A stretch of 64,000 nt of DNA, taken from Ventricola sp017626895 (lineage in GTDB: Bacteria > Bacillota > Clostridia > Christensenellales > Aristaeellaceae). Each line of letters opens with the position of its first letter. Position 1 is the stretch's first letter. Under the pieces are notes generated by a model that searched no databases, had not been told where the DNA came from, and saw only the letters and a program-made list of their open reading frames with translations. Where the stretch lies: the NCBI GenBank assembly GCA_017626895.1, contig JAGAHV010000159.1, positions 1-64,000 on the forward strand, given 5' to 3'. Below are positions 16,685-27,329 of the stretch, in pieces. The translations under genes were made by a program, and so were the position numbers.

Positions 16685-18601
16685 TTTCCGTACCCAGACG
16701 CGCATTTCCCCGAGTCCCCGGTTTGCCCAGGCATAATAGGGAATCCATTTCAGCTGAACCGGCAGGCTCTCCTCCGGCTGCTGCGCCTCGTACAGGTCCA
16801 TGAATTCCGTTACCGGTTCCCTTTCCGCCTCCGTGGTCACCGTCATAACGCCGCACAGGGTTTCCGGTTCCCAACGGACGCAGGCCGTTTCAGGCCGAAT
16901 TCCGTGGATCAGGTGCAGGTCCTGGCCGTTGTCCGCCTCCTCCAGACAGTAGACGATGGGACCGCGCATCAGGGTCACCAGCCCGGCGTCTTTCCTGATC
17001 CGCGGGTTGGCGCGCATCAGGCTGACGGGCATCTCAAAACTGAGATCGATTTCATCCCCGTCGCCCCAGATCCGGGTCAGATACAGGTATCCATCCACGA
17101 ATTCCCCCTGGCAGGGTTCCCCGCACAGATTGACGGTATAGGCAGTGCACCAGCCGGGAATGCGAAGGGCGATCGTTTTCCGCTGCGGCTGATCCGCCTC
17201 CACACGGATCTGAACCTTTCCCTGCCACGGATACTCCGTCTCAATCCGAAGCGCCATGTTTTCAAGCTCAATCCGGCTGCCCGCATACAGATGGACAAAC
17301 ACCGTTCCATCCTTTTCACCGGCCACATAGTCCTCAAGGGAATTGAGCAGACGGATCAGGTTCGGCGGGCAACAGGCACAGCCAAACCATTTCTGGCGTT
17401 CCGGCTTCACATGCTGCTTGTGCGGATCCAGCCGGCAGGCCTCCGGCACCACTTCCAGCGGATTCACATAGAAGAATTTCTTCCCATCCAGCTGCATGCC
17501 GGAAAGGACGCCGTTGTACAGTGCCCGTTCCATGACATCCGCGTATTCCCCTCTTGCCTCAAGCCTGAGCATGCGCCTGGCAAAAAACATCAGGCCGATG
17601 GAGGCACAGGTTTCTCCGTAGATCGTATCGTTGGGCAGGTCATAGTCAAAGGTAAACGCCTCGCCGTGTTCCGTTGAGCCGACGGCCCCGGTAATGTACA
17701 TCCGGCGCCGCGTGGTGTTCTCCCACAGTTCCCGGCAGGCTCTTGCAAGGCTCTCATCCCCGGTCTCCCGGGCCACATCCGCCATGCCGCTGTACAGATA
17801 CATGGCACGGACCGCGTGCCCGTCCGCACTTTTCTGGCTGCGCACCGGCATCCCCGCCTGATAGTACTGATAACGGAACGGACTGTTCTTCCAGTAGAAG
17901 TCATTCCCGTTCTGGGCCGTTTCCTCTTCAAAGAACAGCGGCGACTGGCCCCGCTGGTTGACAAAATACGCGGCCATGTTCAGATACTTCGGCTCTTTTG
18001 TCAGATCATACAGCCGCATCAGGGCCATTTCAATCACCGGATGGCCGGGATAACCGTGGATTTTCCCCTCCTCCGGACCGATGCAGGCATCAATGCAGTC
18101 CACATAGCGAATGGCCGCATCCAGAAGAACCCGTTTCCCGGTCACCTCGAAGTAGGCAACGGCCGCCTCAATCATATGCCCTGCCACATACAGTTCATGA
18201 TTGTCCTTGAGATTAGTGAAGCGTTTGTCAAGCCCGTTGATGATGTAGTACGTATCCAGATACCCATCCGGCTGCTGCGCACTGACCGCCTCCGCAATAG
18301 CCTCATCCGCGGTCGCCTCAAGCGCCTTGTCCGGGTGCCACCGCAGGGAAAAGGCGACCCCTTCCAGCCATTTGTACAGATCGCTGTCCTGGAAAACGAA
18401 GCCGCCAAAGGTCCCCTTTTCCTTTCCGGCTGCCACCCGGAAATTGCGCATACAGTAACTGGGCGCCGTATCCGCCGGCAGCCGGTCATTCAAAGCCTCC
18501 CACTGATACGGAATTCCCTCACGAACCAGCGTTTCCCTGATTCGAGAAAAGAAGCGGTCATTAAGCGTGACAGTAGATGAACGATATCCGCATCCATACA
18601 T
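16682..18601 (-). CDS. GH127 beta-L-arabinofuranosidase
   Basis: This 639-residue enzyme matches the GH127 (DUF1680, HypBA1-like) family at full length. GH127 enzymes use a zinc-bound Cys as nucleophile: here E330 and C332 (YGETCAS) and C410/C411 (CACCPPN) fit the zinc ligands and nucleophile, and E314 (HGEAFTFD) fits the acid/base Glu. No signal peptide is present, so it acts in the cytoplasm on imported arabino-oligosaccharides. The start is ATG at 18601 behind GGAGGGAATAAC; a longer reading to 18787 overlaps the upstream gene and is rejected. It is the last gene of the arabinan operon. Confidence 0.92.
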   Translation of the reverse strand: MYGCGYRSSTVTLNDRFFSRIRETLVREGIPYQWEALNDRLPADTAPSYCMRNFRVAAGKEKGTFGGFVFQDSDLYKWLEGVAFSLRWHPDKALEATADEAIAEAVSAQQPDGYLDTYYIINGLDKRFTNLKDNHELYVAGHMIEAAVAYFEVTGKRVLLDAAIRYVDCIDACIGPEEGKIHGYPGHPVIEMALMRLYDLTKEPKYLNMAAYFVNQRGQSPLFFEEETAQNGNDFYWKNSPFRYQYYQAGMPVRSQKSADGHAVRAMYLYSGMADVARETGDESLARACRELWENTTRRRMYITGAVGSTEHGEAFTFDYDLPNDTIYGETCASIGLMFFARRMLRLEARGEYADVMERALYNGVLSGMQLDGKKFFYVNPLEVVPEACRLDPHKQHVKPERQKWFGCACCPPNLIRLLNSLEDYVAGEKDGTVFVHLYAGSRIELENMALRIETEYPWQGKVQIRVEADQPQRKTIALRIPGWCTAYTVNLCGEPCQGEFVDGYLYLTRIWGDGDEIDLSFEMPVSLMRANPRIRKDAGLVTLMRGPIVYCLEEADNGQDLHLIHGIRPETACVRWEPETLCGVMTVTTEAEREPVTEFMDLYEAQQPEESLPVQLKWIPYYAWANRGLGEMRVWVRK

Positions 18602-18681
18602 GTTATTCCCTCCCCGGACCGGTACTGGTCCGTTTTTGTTCTGAGCGGCACATGGCCGCTTTTCTGCTTTCCTGGGATCTT

Positions 18682-18987
18682 TCAGTGCTGAGAATCCGAG
18701 CTCTCCCCGGGCAGTGCCCACCGCGACGGGAGATCCGGACAGTCCTGCAGGGTGAAACTGGCCCGGTATTCCACATAACATCCGCAAAGCTGGCAGGTGC
18801 CCCGGTCAAGATGGGGACAGCGCCGGCACAGGACAAGCCGCCTTTCCGTCTCAGCGGGTTCGGCCCGCTGCTGCAGAGGAATGGAGGCAATCCATGCCTC
18901 CAGGTCCTCCGCCAGCCTGGCATTGGCCCTGTCCGTCATTTCCCGCAGCAGGCACTGCCGGCAGTTCGCGTCTGGCCGTTCAGACAT
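18682..18987 (-). CDS. Small Cys-rich zinc-ribbon protein (DUF6171-like)
   Basis: A 101-residue protein with paired cysteines: CRQC near the N-terminus, CRRC then CQLCGC in the middle, and CP near the end. This suggests one or two zinc sites. The pattern resembles DUF6171, a small Clostridia family of unknown function. Its ATG lies inside the 3' end of the GH51 gene (8-nt overlap), so it is part of the arabinan operon. A regulatory or chaperone role for the neighbouring enzymes is possible but unproven. Confidence 0.7.
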   Translation of the reverse strand: MSERPDANCRQCLLREMTDRANARLAEDLEAWIASIPLQQRAEPAETERRLVLCRRCPHLDRGTCQLCGCYVEYRASFTLQDCPDLPSRWALPGESSDSQH

Positions 18988-20443
18988 GCCGACTCAGTTC
19001 CACTACGCTGCAGCTGGGCATCCGCAGACGGATCACGTCATTGTCCGTCGTCAGATCCGTAAATTCCGCCGCCTGAAGCGGTGCGTGATCAAAGTCATTG
19101 TAGGCCCGCGCGTCCCCGGCCAAGATACGCGCACAGGCCTTGCCCGTGCCGGGCAGCGTCACCGTGATTTCCTCCTCCTCATCCATGCTGAGATTCGCCA
19201 TGGTCAGCGTCACCAGCCCGTCCCGGACAGAGGCAGAGGCGCTGATCCGATCCACAGGACAATTGCCGCCGATCCTGTCCGTACTAACATAGCAGTCCAC
19301 CAGTTCAGCATCCTGATGCGCCTTGTAGAGATCAAAGACATGATAGGTGGGTGTCAGCACCATCTTCTCGCCCTCGGTCAGAATGACGGACTGCAGGACG
19401 TTCACCGTCTGGGCCAGGTTGGCCATGATCACACGGTCACAGTGCCGGTTGAAAATGTTCAGATGCAGCGCGGCAACCACGGCATCCCGCATGGTGTTCT
19501 GCTGATACAGGAATCCGGGATTCGTCCCTGCCTCCACCTGATGCCATGTGCCCCACTCGTCGACGATCAGTCCGACGCGGTGCTCCGGGTCATACCGGTC
19601 CATGATCCGGCTGTGTCCGGTCACCAGTTCATCCATCCGCGCGGCTTTATTCAGGAGTTCATAATACTCCTCATCCGTAAAGGTCAGTGCCTGTCCCTTA
19701 TGCTCCCAGTCCGGACCGGTGGTCGTATAGTAGTGCATCGTCAGGCCATGCATAAAGCGGCCGGCCTGCTGCATCAGGACCTCTGTCCAGCGATAGTCAT
19801 CCGTGTTGGGACCGCAGGCAATCCGGAACAGCTTGTATTCCCCGTAATCACGGCAATAGGTCTGGTACCGTCTGAATTCATCCGCATAATACTCCGGACG
19901 CATATTGCCGCCGCAGCCCCAGCTCTCATTTCCGACGCCCCAGAAGCGAACGCCAAAGGGTTCTTTCCGTCCGTTGGCCCAGCGGGTCCTGACCACGGAG
20001 GAATCCCCCTCGCTGTTCAGATACTCCACCCATTCGGCCATTTCCCGGACGGTTCCCGATCCCACATTCGCATTGATGTACGGCTCACAGCCCAGCTGAC
20101 GGCAAAGTTCGAGGAATTCATGCGTGCCAAAGGAGTTGTCCTCAACCACATATCCCCAGTTGGTATTCACCATCCGCTTGCGGTTTTCTTTCGGCCCGAT
20201 GCCATCCTGCCAGTGGTATTCATCCGCAAAGCAGCCGCCCGGCCAGCGAAGAACCGGAATCCGGATGCCCCGAAGCGCTTCCACCACGTCCTGGCGCATC
20301 CCGTTCTCGTTGGGAATGGCACTGTCCTCACCGACATAAATTCCGCCATAAATGCACCTTCCCAGATGCTCAGAGAAATGTCCGTAAATGTTTCGGCTGA
20401 TATGGCCCATCCGGCGATCCGGATTGACTGAAATCTTTGTCAT
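18980..20443 (-). CDS. GH51 alpha-L-arabinofuranosidase
   Basis: A 487-residue enzyme of family GH51, full length (TIM barrel plus C-terminal beta-sandwich). The acid/base Glu lies in WGVGNESWG (E173) and the nucleophile Glu in VDEWGTW (E296). The N-terminal IYGHFSEHLGRCIYGGIY and LRWPGGCFADEYHW are family signatures. It lacks a signal peptide, so it should cleave alpha-1,2/1,3/1,5-linked arabinofuranose from imported oligosaccharides. It lies 36 nt after the upstream GH127-like gene and overlaps the small zinc-ribbon gene. Cytoplasmic GH51 plus GH127 together would handle both alpha- and beta-linked arabinofuranose. Confidence 0.95.
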   Translation of the reverse strand: MTKISVNPDRRMGHISRNIYGHFSEHLGRCIYGGIYVGEDSAIPNENGMRQDVVEALRGIRIPVLRWPGGCFADEYHWQDGIGPKENRKRMVNTNWGYVVEDNSFGTHEFLELCRQLGCEPYINANVGSGTVREMAEWVEYLNSEGDSSVVRTRWANGRKEPFGVRFWGVGNESWGCGGNMRPEYYADEFRRYQTYCRDYGEYKLFRIACGPNTDDYRWTEVLMQQAGRFMHGLTMHYYTTTGPDWEHKGQALTFTDEEYYELLNKAARMDELVTGHSRIMDRYDPEHRVGLIVDEWGTWHQVEAGTNPGFLYQQNTMRDAVVAALHLNIFNRHCDRVIMANLAQTVNVLQSVILTEGEKMVLTPTYHVFDLYKAHQDAELVDCYVSTDRIGGNCPVDRISASASVRDGLVTLTMANLSMDEEEEITVTLPGTGKACARILAGDARAYNDFDHAPLQAAEFTDLTTDNDVIRLRMPSCSVVELSRHV

Positions 20444-20479
20444 GGTCCTGTCCCTTCCCGGTTCCTGCCGGAACCCGTG

Positions 20480-22288
20480 TTATTTGTCATCCGTATAATG
20501 TCCGCAAAGATCCTCTATGTCCCTGTACAGTTCATGATACATGAAATACCAGGTCATCTCGCCGTTTTTCCAGTATGGCGAAAAGCGTCTTACGGCAGAC
20601 TCATCCACCCCGGCATGTCCGGGCAGCGTTTCAAAATCATCCGGACAGCCCGGCACCGGCTGAATCCAGTTTTCCGGGTGTTCCATGTCGCCCACCAGGA
20701 CGGTCATTTCATTGCATGTCAGCACCTCTGCCCCGTACTTGAGCGCCACCAGGTTCGGATGCTGCGCATCCACCGGAACGAAGCGCAGCAGCTGCGGCAT
20801 TCCCAGCAGAATCTGATCCCCTTCCTGGAACATCCGTTCCATTGTCATCCAGTAATTGGGCGCACATTCAATGCTCTGTGCCTCTCCGTTCAGGAAAACC
20901 GTATTGAGTCCGTCTGCCCAGTCCGGAATGCGCACCCGGAAACGGAGGAACACCGGCGCCTCCGAATGAAACGTAAAGCGCACCTCCGAGCGGTTCGGGA
21001 AGCCGCTTTCCACACGGATCTTTACCTTCTGTTCCTTGTGTTCAAAGAAGATCTCCGAGGAAATCAACTGTGAAAAGGAAATCCCCCGTTCATCCTGATA
21101 CGCGATGACGTTGGAGAGCTCCGCCACGTTCAGAAGGAAGGATCCGGTACATTTCTGCCAGACCAGGCTCTCCCCCAGATGGCCAAGCTGCCGCCTCTCC
21201 CGTGTCTTCAGTGCGCCGTCCACAAAGTAGTCGGCGTGAACCATGGTTTTCCCGTCCTCTGTCAGTCCGGGCTGCGCCAGCAGTCCGTTGATCAGGAGAC
21301 GTTCCACCCACACGCCGTATCCCGGATCTCCGGTCAGTTCCATCAGCTCATGGCTGAGTTTCAGCACGGCCTGCGTGCATCCGCTGATTTCACAGTTTCC
21401 ATGGGCATCACTCCGTATCGCCAGACGGCCGGCATAATTCCGGTTAAGCGTTCCGCGGCCGTCTTTGAACCGGGGATCCCAGGTGGAAAGCAGCGCATCC
21501 CCCAGATATTCCGTGTTGTCGCGCAGAAGCGTTTCCGCCGGTCCATATCCGCCCGTGGCGTAGGTATTTGATTTAAACACTGCATCATATTCGGTGCGCG
21601 CCGTTCTGAGTTCATGCGGATTGCGCCTGATACGACTTGAAACAGCCAGACTTGTCAGTTCTTCCATATAGCTGCGGGCATGATGCAGGGAATTGTCCTT
21701 CCCGGATTTTTCCGCATCCCACTGCGGATCTGCCCATTTCTCAGCCAGTTCGCGGAAGATCCCATCCCCGGCCATCTCGTAAGCGCGGTACAGAATTCCC
21801 GGAAGAACCGAACTGCTGCTTTTCGCTTTCGCCTTTTCGCTGCGGTAATTTTCCGGATCCAGGTTTCTCATGGCGTGCTCCGTCAGCAGCCGCATATAGG
21901 TTTTTGCATCCGGAATGCCCAGATACTCGGAAACATCCATCAGACCTTCCATGAGCGTTCCATATTCGTACACATCACAGTCAAGACAATCTGAATCGTC
22001 CTGTACACACGCAGTCCAGGCATTGTACAGCGCCAGGCTTTTCTCCTGCAGTCTCTCGTCCTCTGTGCTCAGATACAGCCTGATATAGGCGCTCAGAAAA
22101 ACACCGGCCCCCACTTTCCCGCTGCAGGAAAGCTTCTCCGTCTTCGTTTTCCTCGCCATCACGCCATTGATGATCTCCCCAACGGACGGATGCAGCAGAA
22201 TCTGTTCAATACACTTATCTCTCTGTGTTTTAAAAGGGCCCTCAAGAAGCCGTACTCCCTGATACCCGACCGATTTTAATGCTGTCAT
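20480..22288 (-). CDS. GH127-superfamily (DUF1680-like) glycoside hydrolase
   Basis: A 602-residue protein with the all-alpha barrel plus beta-sandwich layout of the beta-L-arabinofuranosidase superfamily. It contains NTYATGGYGPAE, CEISGCTQAVL (in the place of the GETCAS zinc-site motif) and VWQKCTGSFLLN (in the place of CCPPN). It is only distantly related to the GH127 gene in the same operon and could belong to a sister family such as GH146. There is no signal peptide. ATG at 22288 has GGAG seven nt upstream; a GTG at 22294 is the only other option. As first gene behind the operator-bearing promoter it opens the arabinan operon. Confidence 0.75.
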   Translation of the reverse strand: MTALKSVGYQGVRLLEGPFKTQRDKCIEQILLHPSVGEIINGVMARKTKTEKLSCSGKVGAGVFLSAYIRLYLSTEDERLQEKSLALYNAWTACVQDDSDCLDCDVYEYGTLMEGLMDVSEYLGIPDAKTYMRLLTEHAMRNLDPENYRSEKAKAKSSSSVLPGILYRAYEMAGDGIFRELAEKWADPQWDAEKSGKDNSLHHARSYMEELTSLAVSSRIRRNPHELRTARTEYDAVFKSNTYATGGYGPAETLLRDNTEYLGDALLSTWDPRFKDGRGTLNRNYAGRLAIRSDAHGNCEISGCTQAVLKLSHELMELTGDPGYGVWVERLLINGLLAQPGLTEDGKTMVHADYFVDGALKTRERRQLGHLGESLVWQKCTGSFLLNVAELSNVIAYQDERGISFSQLISSEIFFEHKEQKVKIRVESGFPNRSEVRFTFHSEAPVFLRFRVRIPDWADGLNTVFLNGEAQSIECAPNYWMTMERMFQEGDQILLGMPQLLRFVPVDAQHPNLVALKYGAEVLTCNEMTVLVGDMEHPENWIQPVPGCPDDFETLPGHAGVDESAVRRFSPYWKNGEMTWYFMYHELYRDIEDLCGHYTDDK

Positions 22289-22594
22289 TTTCACACTCCA
22301 GTCTACTTTACCCGCCGCACAGTGCCCGGCTGGCTACTAAAGTGTACCCCAGTTTTTGAAAAACTGCAAGTTCAAACAATTATCAGATCTTTCAGCCCTT
22401 CTCAAATATATGCCGTAACCAAATAGATGAGGACTTCTTCCCACCTCGGAAGCACACACTCCCGGCATTCTTTCCGTTCCTCCTCCGACATCAGCCGCCT
22501 AACCCTGACATCATTGCCAGTTCCATCTCTAACCTCCATCCACAACACTACCTCTGAAAAACGCACATATCAACAAAAAAGAGGGCCGCAGCCC
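22289..22594. other. Intergenic region upstream of the arabinan operon
   Basis: Apart from the promoter/operator at 22341-22369 and the terminator of the downstream-ending small genes at 22575-22598, nothing gene-like is seen. Confidence 0.4.
22341..22369 (-). promoter_or_regulatory. Promoter with palindromic operator for the arabinan operon
   Basis: On the minus strand TTGCAG (22369-22364) and TACACT (22346-22341) are 17 bp apart. The perfect 17-bp palindrome CAGTTTTTGAAAAACTG (22350-22366) fills the spacer and touches the -35 box. A repressor bound there would block RNA polymerase, as expected for an arabinose-responsive switch. No regulator gene lies next to it. Confidence 0.5.
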
Positions 22595-22598
22595 TCAT
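22575..22598 (-). terminator. Terminator ending the small-gene cluster at 22.6-23.6 kb
   Basis: The 6-bp stem GAGGGC/GCCCTC (22581-22586 with 22591-22596) has a CGCA loop and six T on the minus strand. It overlaps the stop codon of the small gene at 22595. Confidence 0.8.
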
Positions 22599-22774
22599 CT
22601 TCTTCTCCTGTCCGCGATTCTCTTCAGGCTGTCCTTGTCCTCGGCCAGCATGCTCACCAGTCCGCGGTAGGTACCCGCCCAATCCCAGTGGCATCCGTCC
22701 AAGCTGAAAACGTCGTAGGTGCCGCAGAGGTAGTTGATGCTAATGTGGACTTCTGGATTCTTTTCGTTTTCCAC
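22595..22774 (-). CDS. Small GTG-initiated protein of unknown function
   Basis: A 59-codon frame beginning with GTG at 22774, one base after the TGA of the broken upstream gene, and ending inside a terminator stem. The product is acidic then basic, with INYLCGTYDVFSLDGCHWDW in the middle and a run of Arg at the end. Its composition is protein-like, unlike the alternative ATG frame at 22777, which is Ser/Thr/Ala-rich and stops after 40 codons. There is no ribosome-binding site, so translation would depend on coupling to the upstream gene. It could instead be a gene remnant. No family is recognised. Confidence 0.4.
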   Translation of the reverse strand: MENEKNPEVHISINYLCGTYDVFSLDGCHWDWAGTYRGLVSMLAEDKDSLKRIADRRRR

Positions 22775-22775
22775 A

Positions 22776-23630
22776 TCAAAGCGTGATTGTGCTCATACCT
22801 AACCTTGTAGCTACTTCCGCAATCTTTTCAAGAGAAGCTCCTGTCCATTTTGTAATGGATGCCGCTTTTACATTGTCCTTCAGCATATTTTCAATGGTCT
22901 TCTCTTTCTCCTTGTCAGCGACTTCCTGGATCTGCTTTTCAAAGATTTGATCAAACTTTTCGCCCATTCTGCCTTCCTCCTTCATCTTCTCAAAAAGGGC
23001 TTCATTGCTTTCATACGCCGTCTTAAGAACATCGGCTAAATGTTGCTTAAGCAAATCATCTTCTGCTTGATCGTACTCTTCCTGAATCTTGATGATTTGC
23101 TCTTCTGTCGCGCCCGGCACCAGCACTTTTAGTACATCCCACTCTTCCCCAAGGATCACAGCATCAATGATCTGGAATGGAAAGATAATCGGGCCTCCTG
23201 CAATTTCAAAAATGCCTTCGCCCCGTTGCTTTACAGTACACCCTTTTGTTTCCAACTTCTTTAGGATATCCCTAGGAAACCTGTACTGTAAAACTGTGAT
23301 CGTTACCGCTTCAAGAGGAATTTCATTCACCTTTCTGTCTATGGTCATATAGAAAAGTGCATAGCCTTCAATCTTCTAAACATCATTGATGCTTATACCG
23401 TCGCCATACCCCTTAAACTCAAACACATTATGTTCAAGGAAGAAACAGCCAATCTCGTCAGCAAGATGTTGTCCTGGATCTTTCTTTAGTACAACTGCAT
23501 CCAATCTAGGAGGCTTTTCGCCAAGGATCATTTCCTTGATTGTTTCCATAAAGTCGTACTGGTCATCGTACTTCGTTTTCAATGCCGCAACAAGACCCGC
23601 ATGATAATCTGTCTTGTGTTCTTCAGCCAT
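22776..23630 (-). pseudogene. Rpn/PD-(D/E)XK-like gene broken by an in-frame TAG
   Basis: Two pieces read in the same frame are separated by one TAG codon at 23376-23378. The first begins with ATG at 23630 (GGAGG site upstream) and ends at GDGISINDV. The nine codons after the TAG read KIEGYALFY and lead straight into the second piece (TIDRKVNEIPLEAVTITV and onward to 22776). Together they give about 284 residues, the size of a common gut-Clostridia family related to Rpn/PD-(D/E)XK putative transposase-like nucleases, where the join normally reads like Y-K-GYA. RLDAVVLKK and VFEFKGY fit the nuclease core (D and ExK). The simplest reading is a nonsense mutation of a Tyr codon; sequencing error is possible. 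Confidence 0.75.
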
Positions 23631-23831
23631 CCGCGATCGCCTCCTTTTGCAGGCTCTGTAATGGGTTTGCATACCTCACCCATCCTACTTACCATTTTAA
23701 GCCCCGAGCCTCTTAAAGTCAAGGAATAAAGCATTTCCAGTCCCTCCTGTCCCGCCTTACCGTCCTTTTCCGTACATTGGAAGCAGAAAAAAGAGAGAGG
23801 ACTAGAAATGGAGAATAAAGCAACAGGAGCA
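23631..23831. other. Short intergenic stretch upstream of the broken Rpn-like gene
   Basis: No gene, clear promoter or repeat is recognised here beyond the GGAGG site used by the downstream frame at 23630. Confidence 0.3.
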
Positions 23832-23861
23832 CAAAAAAAGCAGGGAGCCCGCAGACTCCCC
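23832..23861 (-). terminator. Terminator after the small gene at 23.9 kb
   Basis: A short GC-rich stem GGGAG/CTCCC (23843-23847 with 23856-23860) is followed by seven T on the minus strand. It lies 13 nt past the stop at 23874. Confidence 0.6.
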
Positions 23862-23873
23862 ATCACGCCAAAT

Positions 23874-24083
23874 TCACCCCACAATCAAACCAGCCTTGGT
23901 CACAATGATTTTCTTTACATCCTGTCCCTCGTCCAGCAGTTCCTGCTCCGGTACATTCCGCATCGTGCAGCCGTTTCCCTCTTTCCCCTTATCATTCTTC
24001 GTGATTTCCAACACTATCATGAGTTGTGTATCCGCATAACAAAAATGGCTTTGTTCCAGAAAAAAGGCCGGTATGTTCGCCAT
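23874..24083 (-). CDS. Small protein of unknown function
   Basis: A 69-codon frame whose second part looks like a real protein: MIVLEITKNDKGKEGNG, then CTMRNVPEQELLDEGQ, then KKIIVTKAGLIVG at the end. The first 20 residues are less convincing, so a start at the internal Met near codon 22 is possible, though neither start has a strong ribosome-binding site. A terminator follows directly, which supports transcription. It may be the tail of a larger lost gene. No family is recognised. Confidence 0.4.
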   Translation of the reverse strand: MANIPAFFLEQSHFCYADTQLMIVLEITKNDKGKEGNGCTMRNVPEQELLDEGQDVKKIIVTKAGLIVG

Positions 24084-24133
24084 TCATAACCGGAATTCCA
24101 TTTGCCACGGCCGCATCATTCGGACTCCATTAT

Positions 24134-24168
24134 AAAAAAATGGATTGCCCATGGCAACCCATTTTTCG
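24134..24168. terminator. Terminator after the oligopeptide ABC operon
   Basis: A long inverted repeat (24136-24149 with 24153-24166, one mismatch, 3-nt loop) has T tracts on both strands. It follows the oppDF stop at 24211. Confidence 0.75.
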
Positions 24169-24210
24169 TGTTTTCATTTGGCCGATGTCTGTTTTCCGGG
24201 TTCTGTCGGA

Positions 24211-26262
<2,052 letters not shown>

Positions 26263-26276
26263 GCCCTAACCTCCTT

Positions 26277-27329
26277 TTACACATGATTTCGCGGATCACA
26301 GGCATCCGAGAAGGCATTGCCTACCAGATAGAATGTGATGGTAATGATGCTGACGATAATAGCCGGGAACAGAAGCGTATAGCTGGCCCGGGGGAAGATG
26401 GCTCTGGCCGAGCTGAGCAGCATGCCCAGAGAGGGTTTGGTAATGTCCATGAGGCCCAGATACGTCAGTGTCGTCTCATAGGCGATGGTTCCCGGAATGG
26501 CCAGTGCCATGCGCAGGATGATGACGCTGATGAGGTACGGGAAGATGTTGCGGAACAGAATCCGGCTCAGTTTCGTGCCGAGGCAGCGGCTGGCCAGGTT
26601 GTATTCCCGGTCACGGTACATGAACACCAGATTCCGGACATTCCGGGCCGTGGCCAGCCAGCCGAAGGCAATCATGGCGATGCCCATGGTCAGGAGGCTC
26701 TTGCCGATCATCAGGGCAATCAATGTCATATAGATAATGGTCGGGATATTGTCAATCAGGTTGTACAGCTCCGTGAAGAACCGGTCCAGCTTCCGGACAT
26801 AACCCCAGATCAGGCCGATGACCACGCCAACGGCGATCTGTCCCAGAGAAACCAGCACGGCCAGGAGGATCGAGGCACGGGTTGCATACCAGACCTGTGC
26901 CCAGTAGTCACGGCCGATTCCGTCGGTTCCGAACCAGTACTCCGCGCTGGGCGGCAGATAGGCCCGGTTAATCGGATCCGGCTTCATATTGATATCATAC
27001 TTGCCGATGGCACTGGCCACAAAGGTAAAGATAAACAGCGCCAGAAATATGATGGTCATGATGACCGCCGGTTTGTTCTTGATAAAGTTTGCCCATACGG
27101 ATTTCCAGTAGGAGTAGTTCGAATAGCCGGTCCGCTCCGCATCCTGTGCATGATATTCGGCAAACTCGAACAGCTGCTTTTCCGGCATGTCGCGCCGCGC
27201 ATGCGGATACTCCCGACCCATCGGGCGCTCCTTTTTCGGATTCGTATCAATCGACTTTTCGTCGACGGTCAGATTCACCACCGGTGCTTCCATTTCCTGC
27301 ACGGTTTTCTGTCTGTCATTGTTCGGCAT
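26277..27329 (-). CDS. Oligopeptide ABC transporter permease (OppC type)
   Basis: A 350-residue membrane permease of the OppC/DppC class. It has a long cytoplasmic N-terminus, a first membrane helix near residues 90-110, the LPPSAEYWFGTDGIGRDYWAQV motif typical of OppC, and the EAA-like loop RNLVFMYRDREYNLASRCLG (R-REY-A-A--G) contacting the ATPases. Its ATG overlaps the oppB TGA (TGATG). An unusually long polar N-terminal extension (about 85 residues) is noted. Confidence 0.92.
   Translation of the reverse strand: MPNNDRQKTVQEMEAPVVNLTVDEKSIDTNPKKERPMGREYPHARRDMPEKQLFEFAEYHAQDAERTGYSNYSYWKSVWANFIKNKPAVIMTIIFLALFIFTFVASAIGKYDINMKPDPINRAYLPPSAEYWFGTDGIGRDYWAQVWYATRASILLAVLVSLGQIAVGVVIGLIWGYVRKLDRFFTELYNLIDNIPTIIYMTLIALMIGKSLLTMGIAMIAFGWLATARNVRNLVFMYRDREYNLASRCLGTKLSRILFRNIFPYLISVIILRMALAIPGTIAYETTLTYLGLMDITKPSLGMLLSSARAIFPRASYTLLFPAIIVSIITITFYLVGNAFSDACDPRNHV

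Noticed and set aside
22776..23630. Intact mobile-element transposase
   Set aside because: No terminal inverted repeats or target-site duplications are visible around it, and the frame is interrupted.
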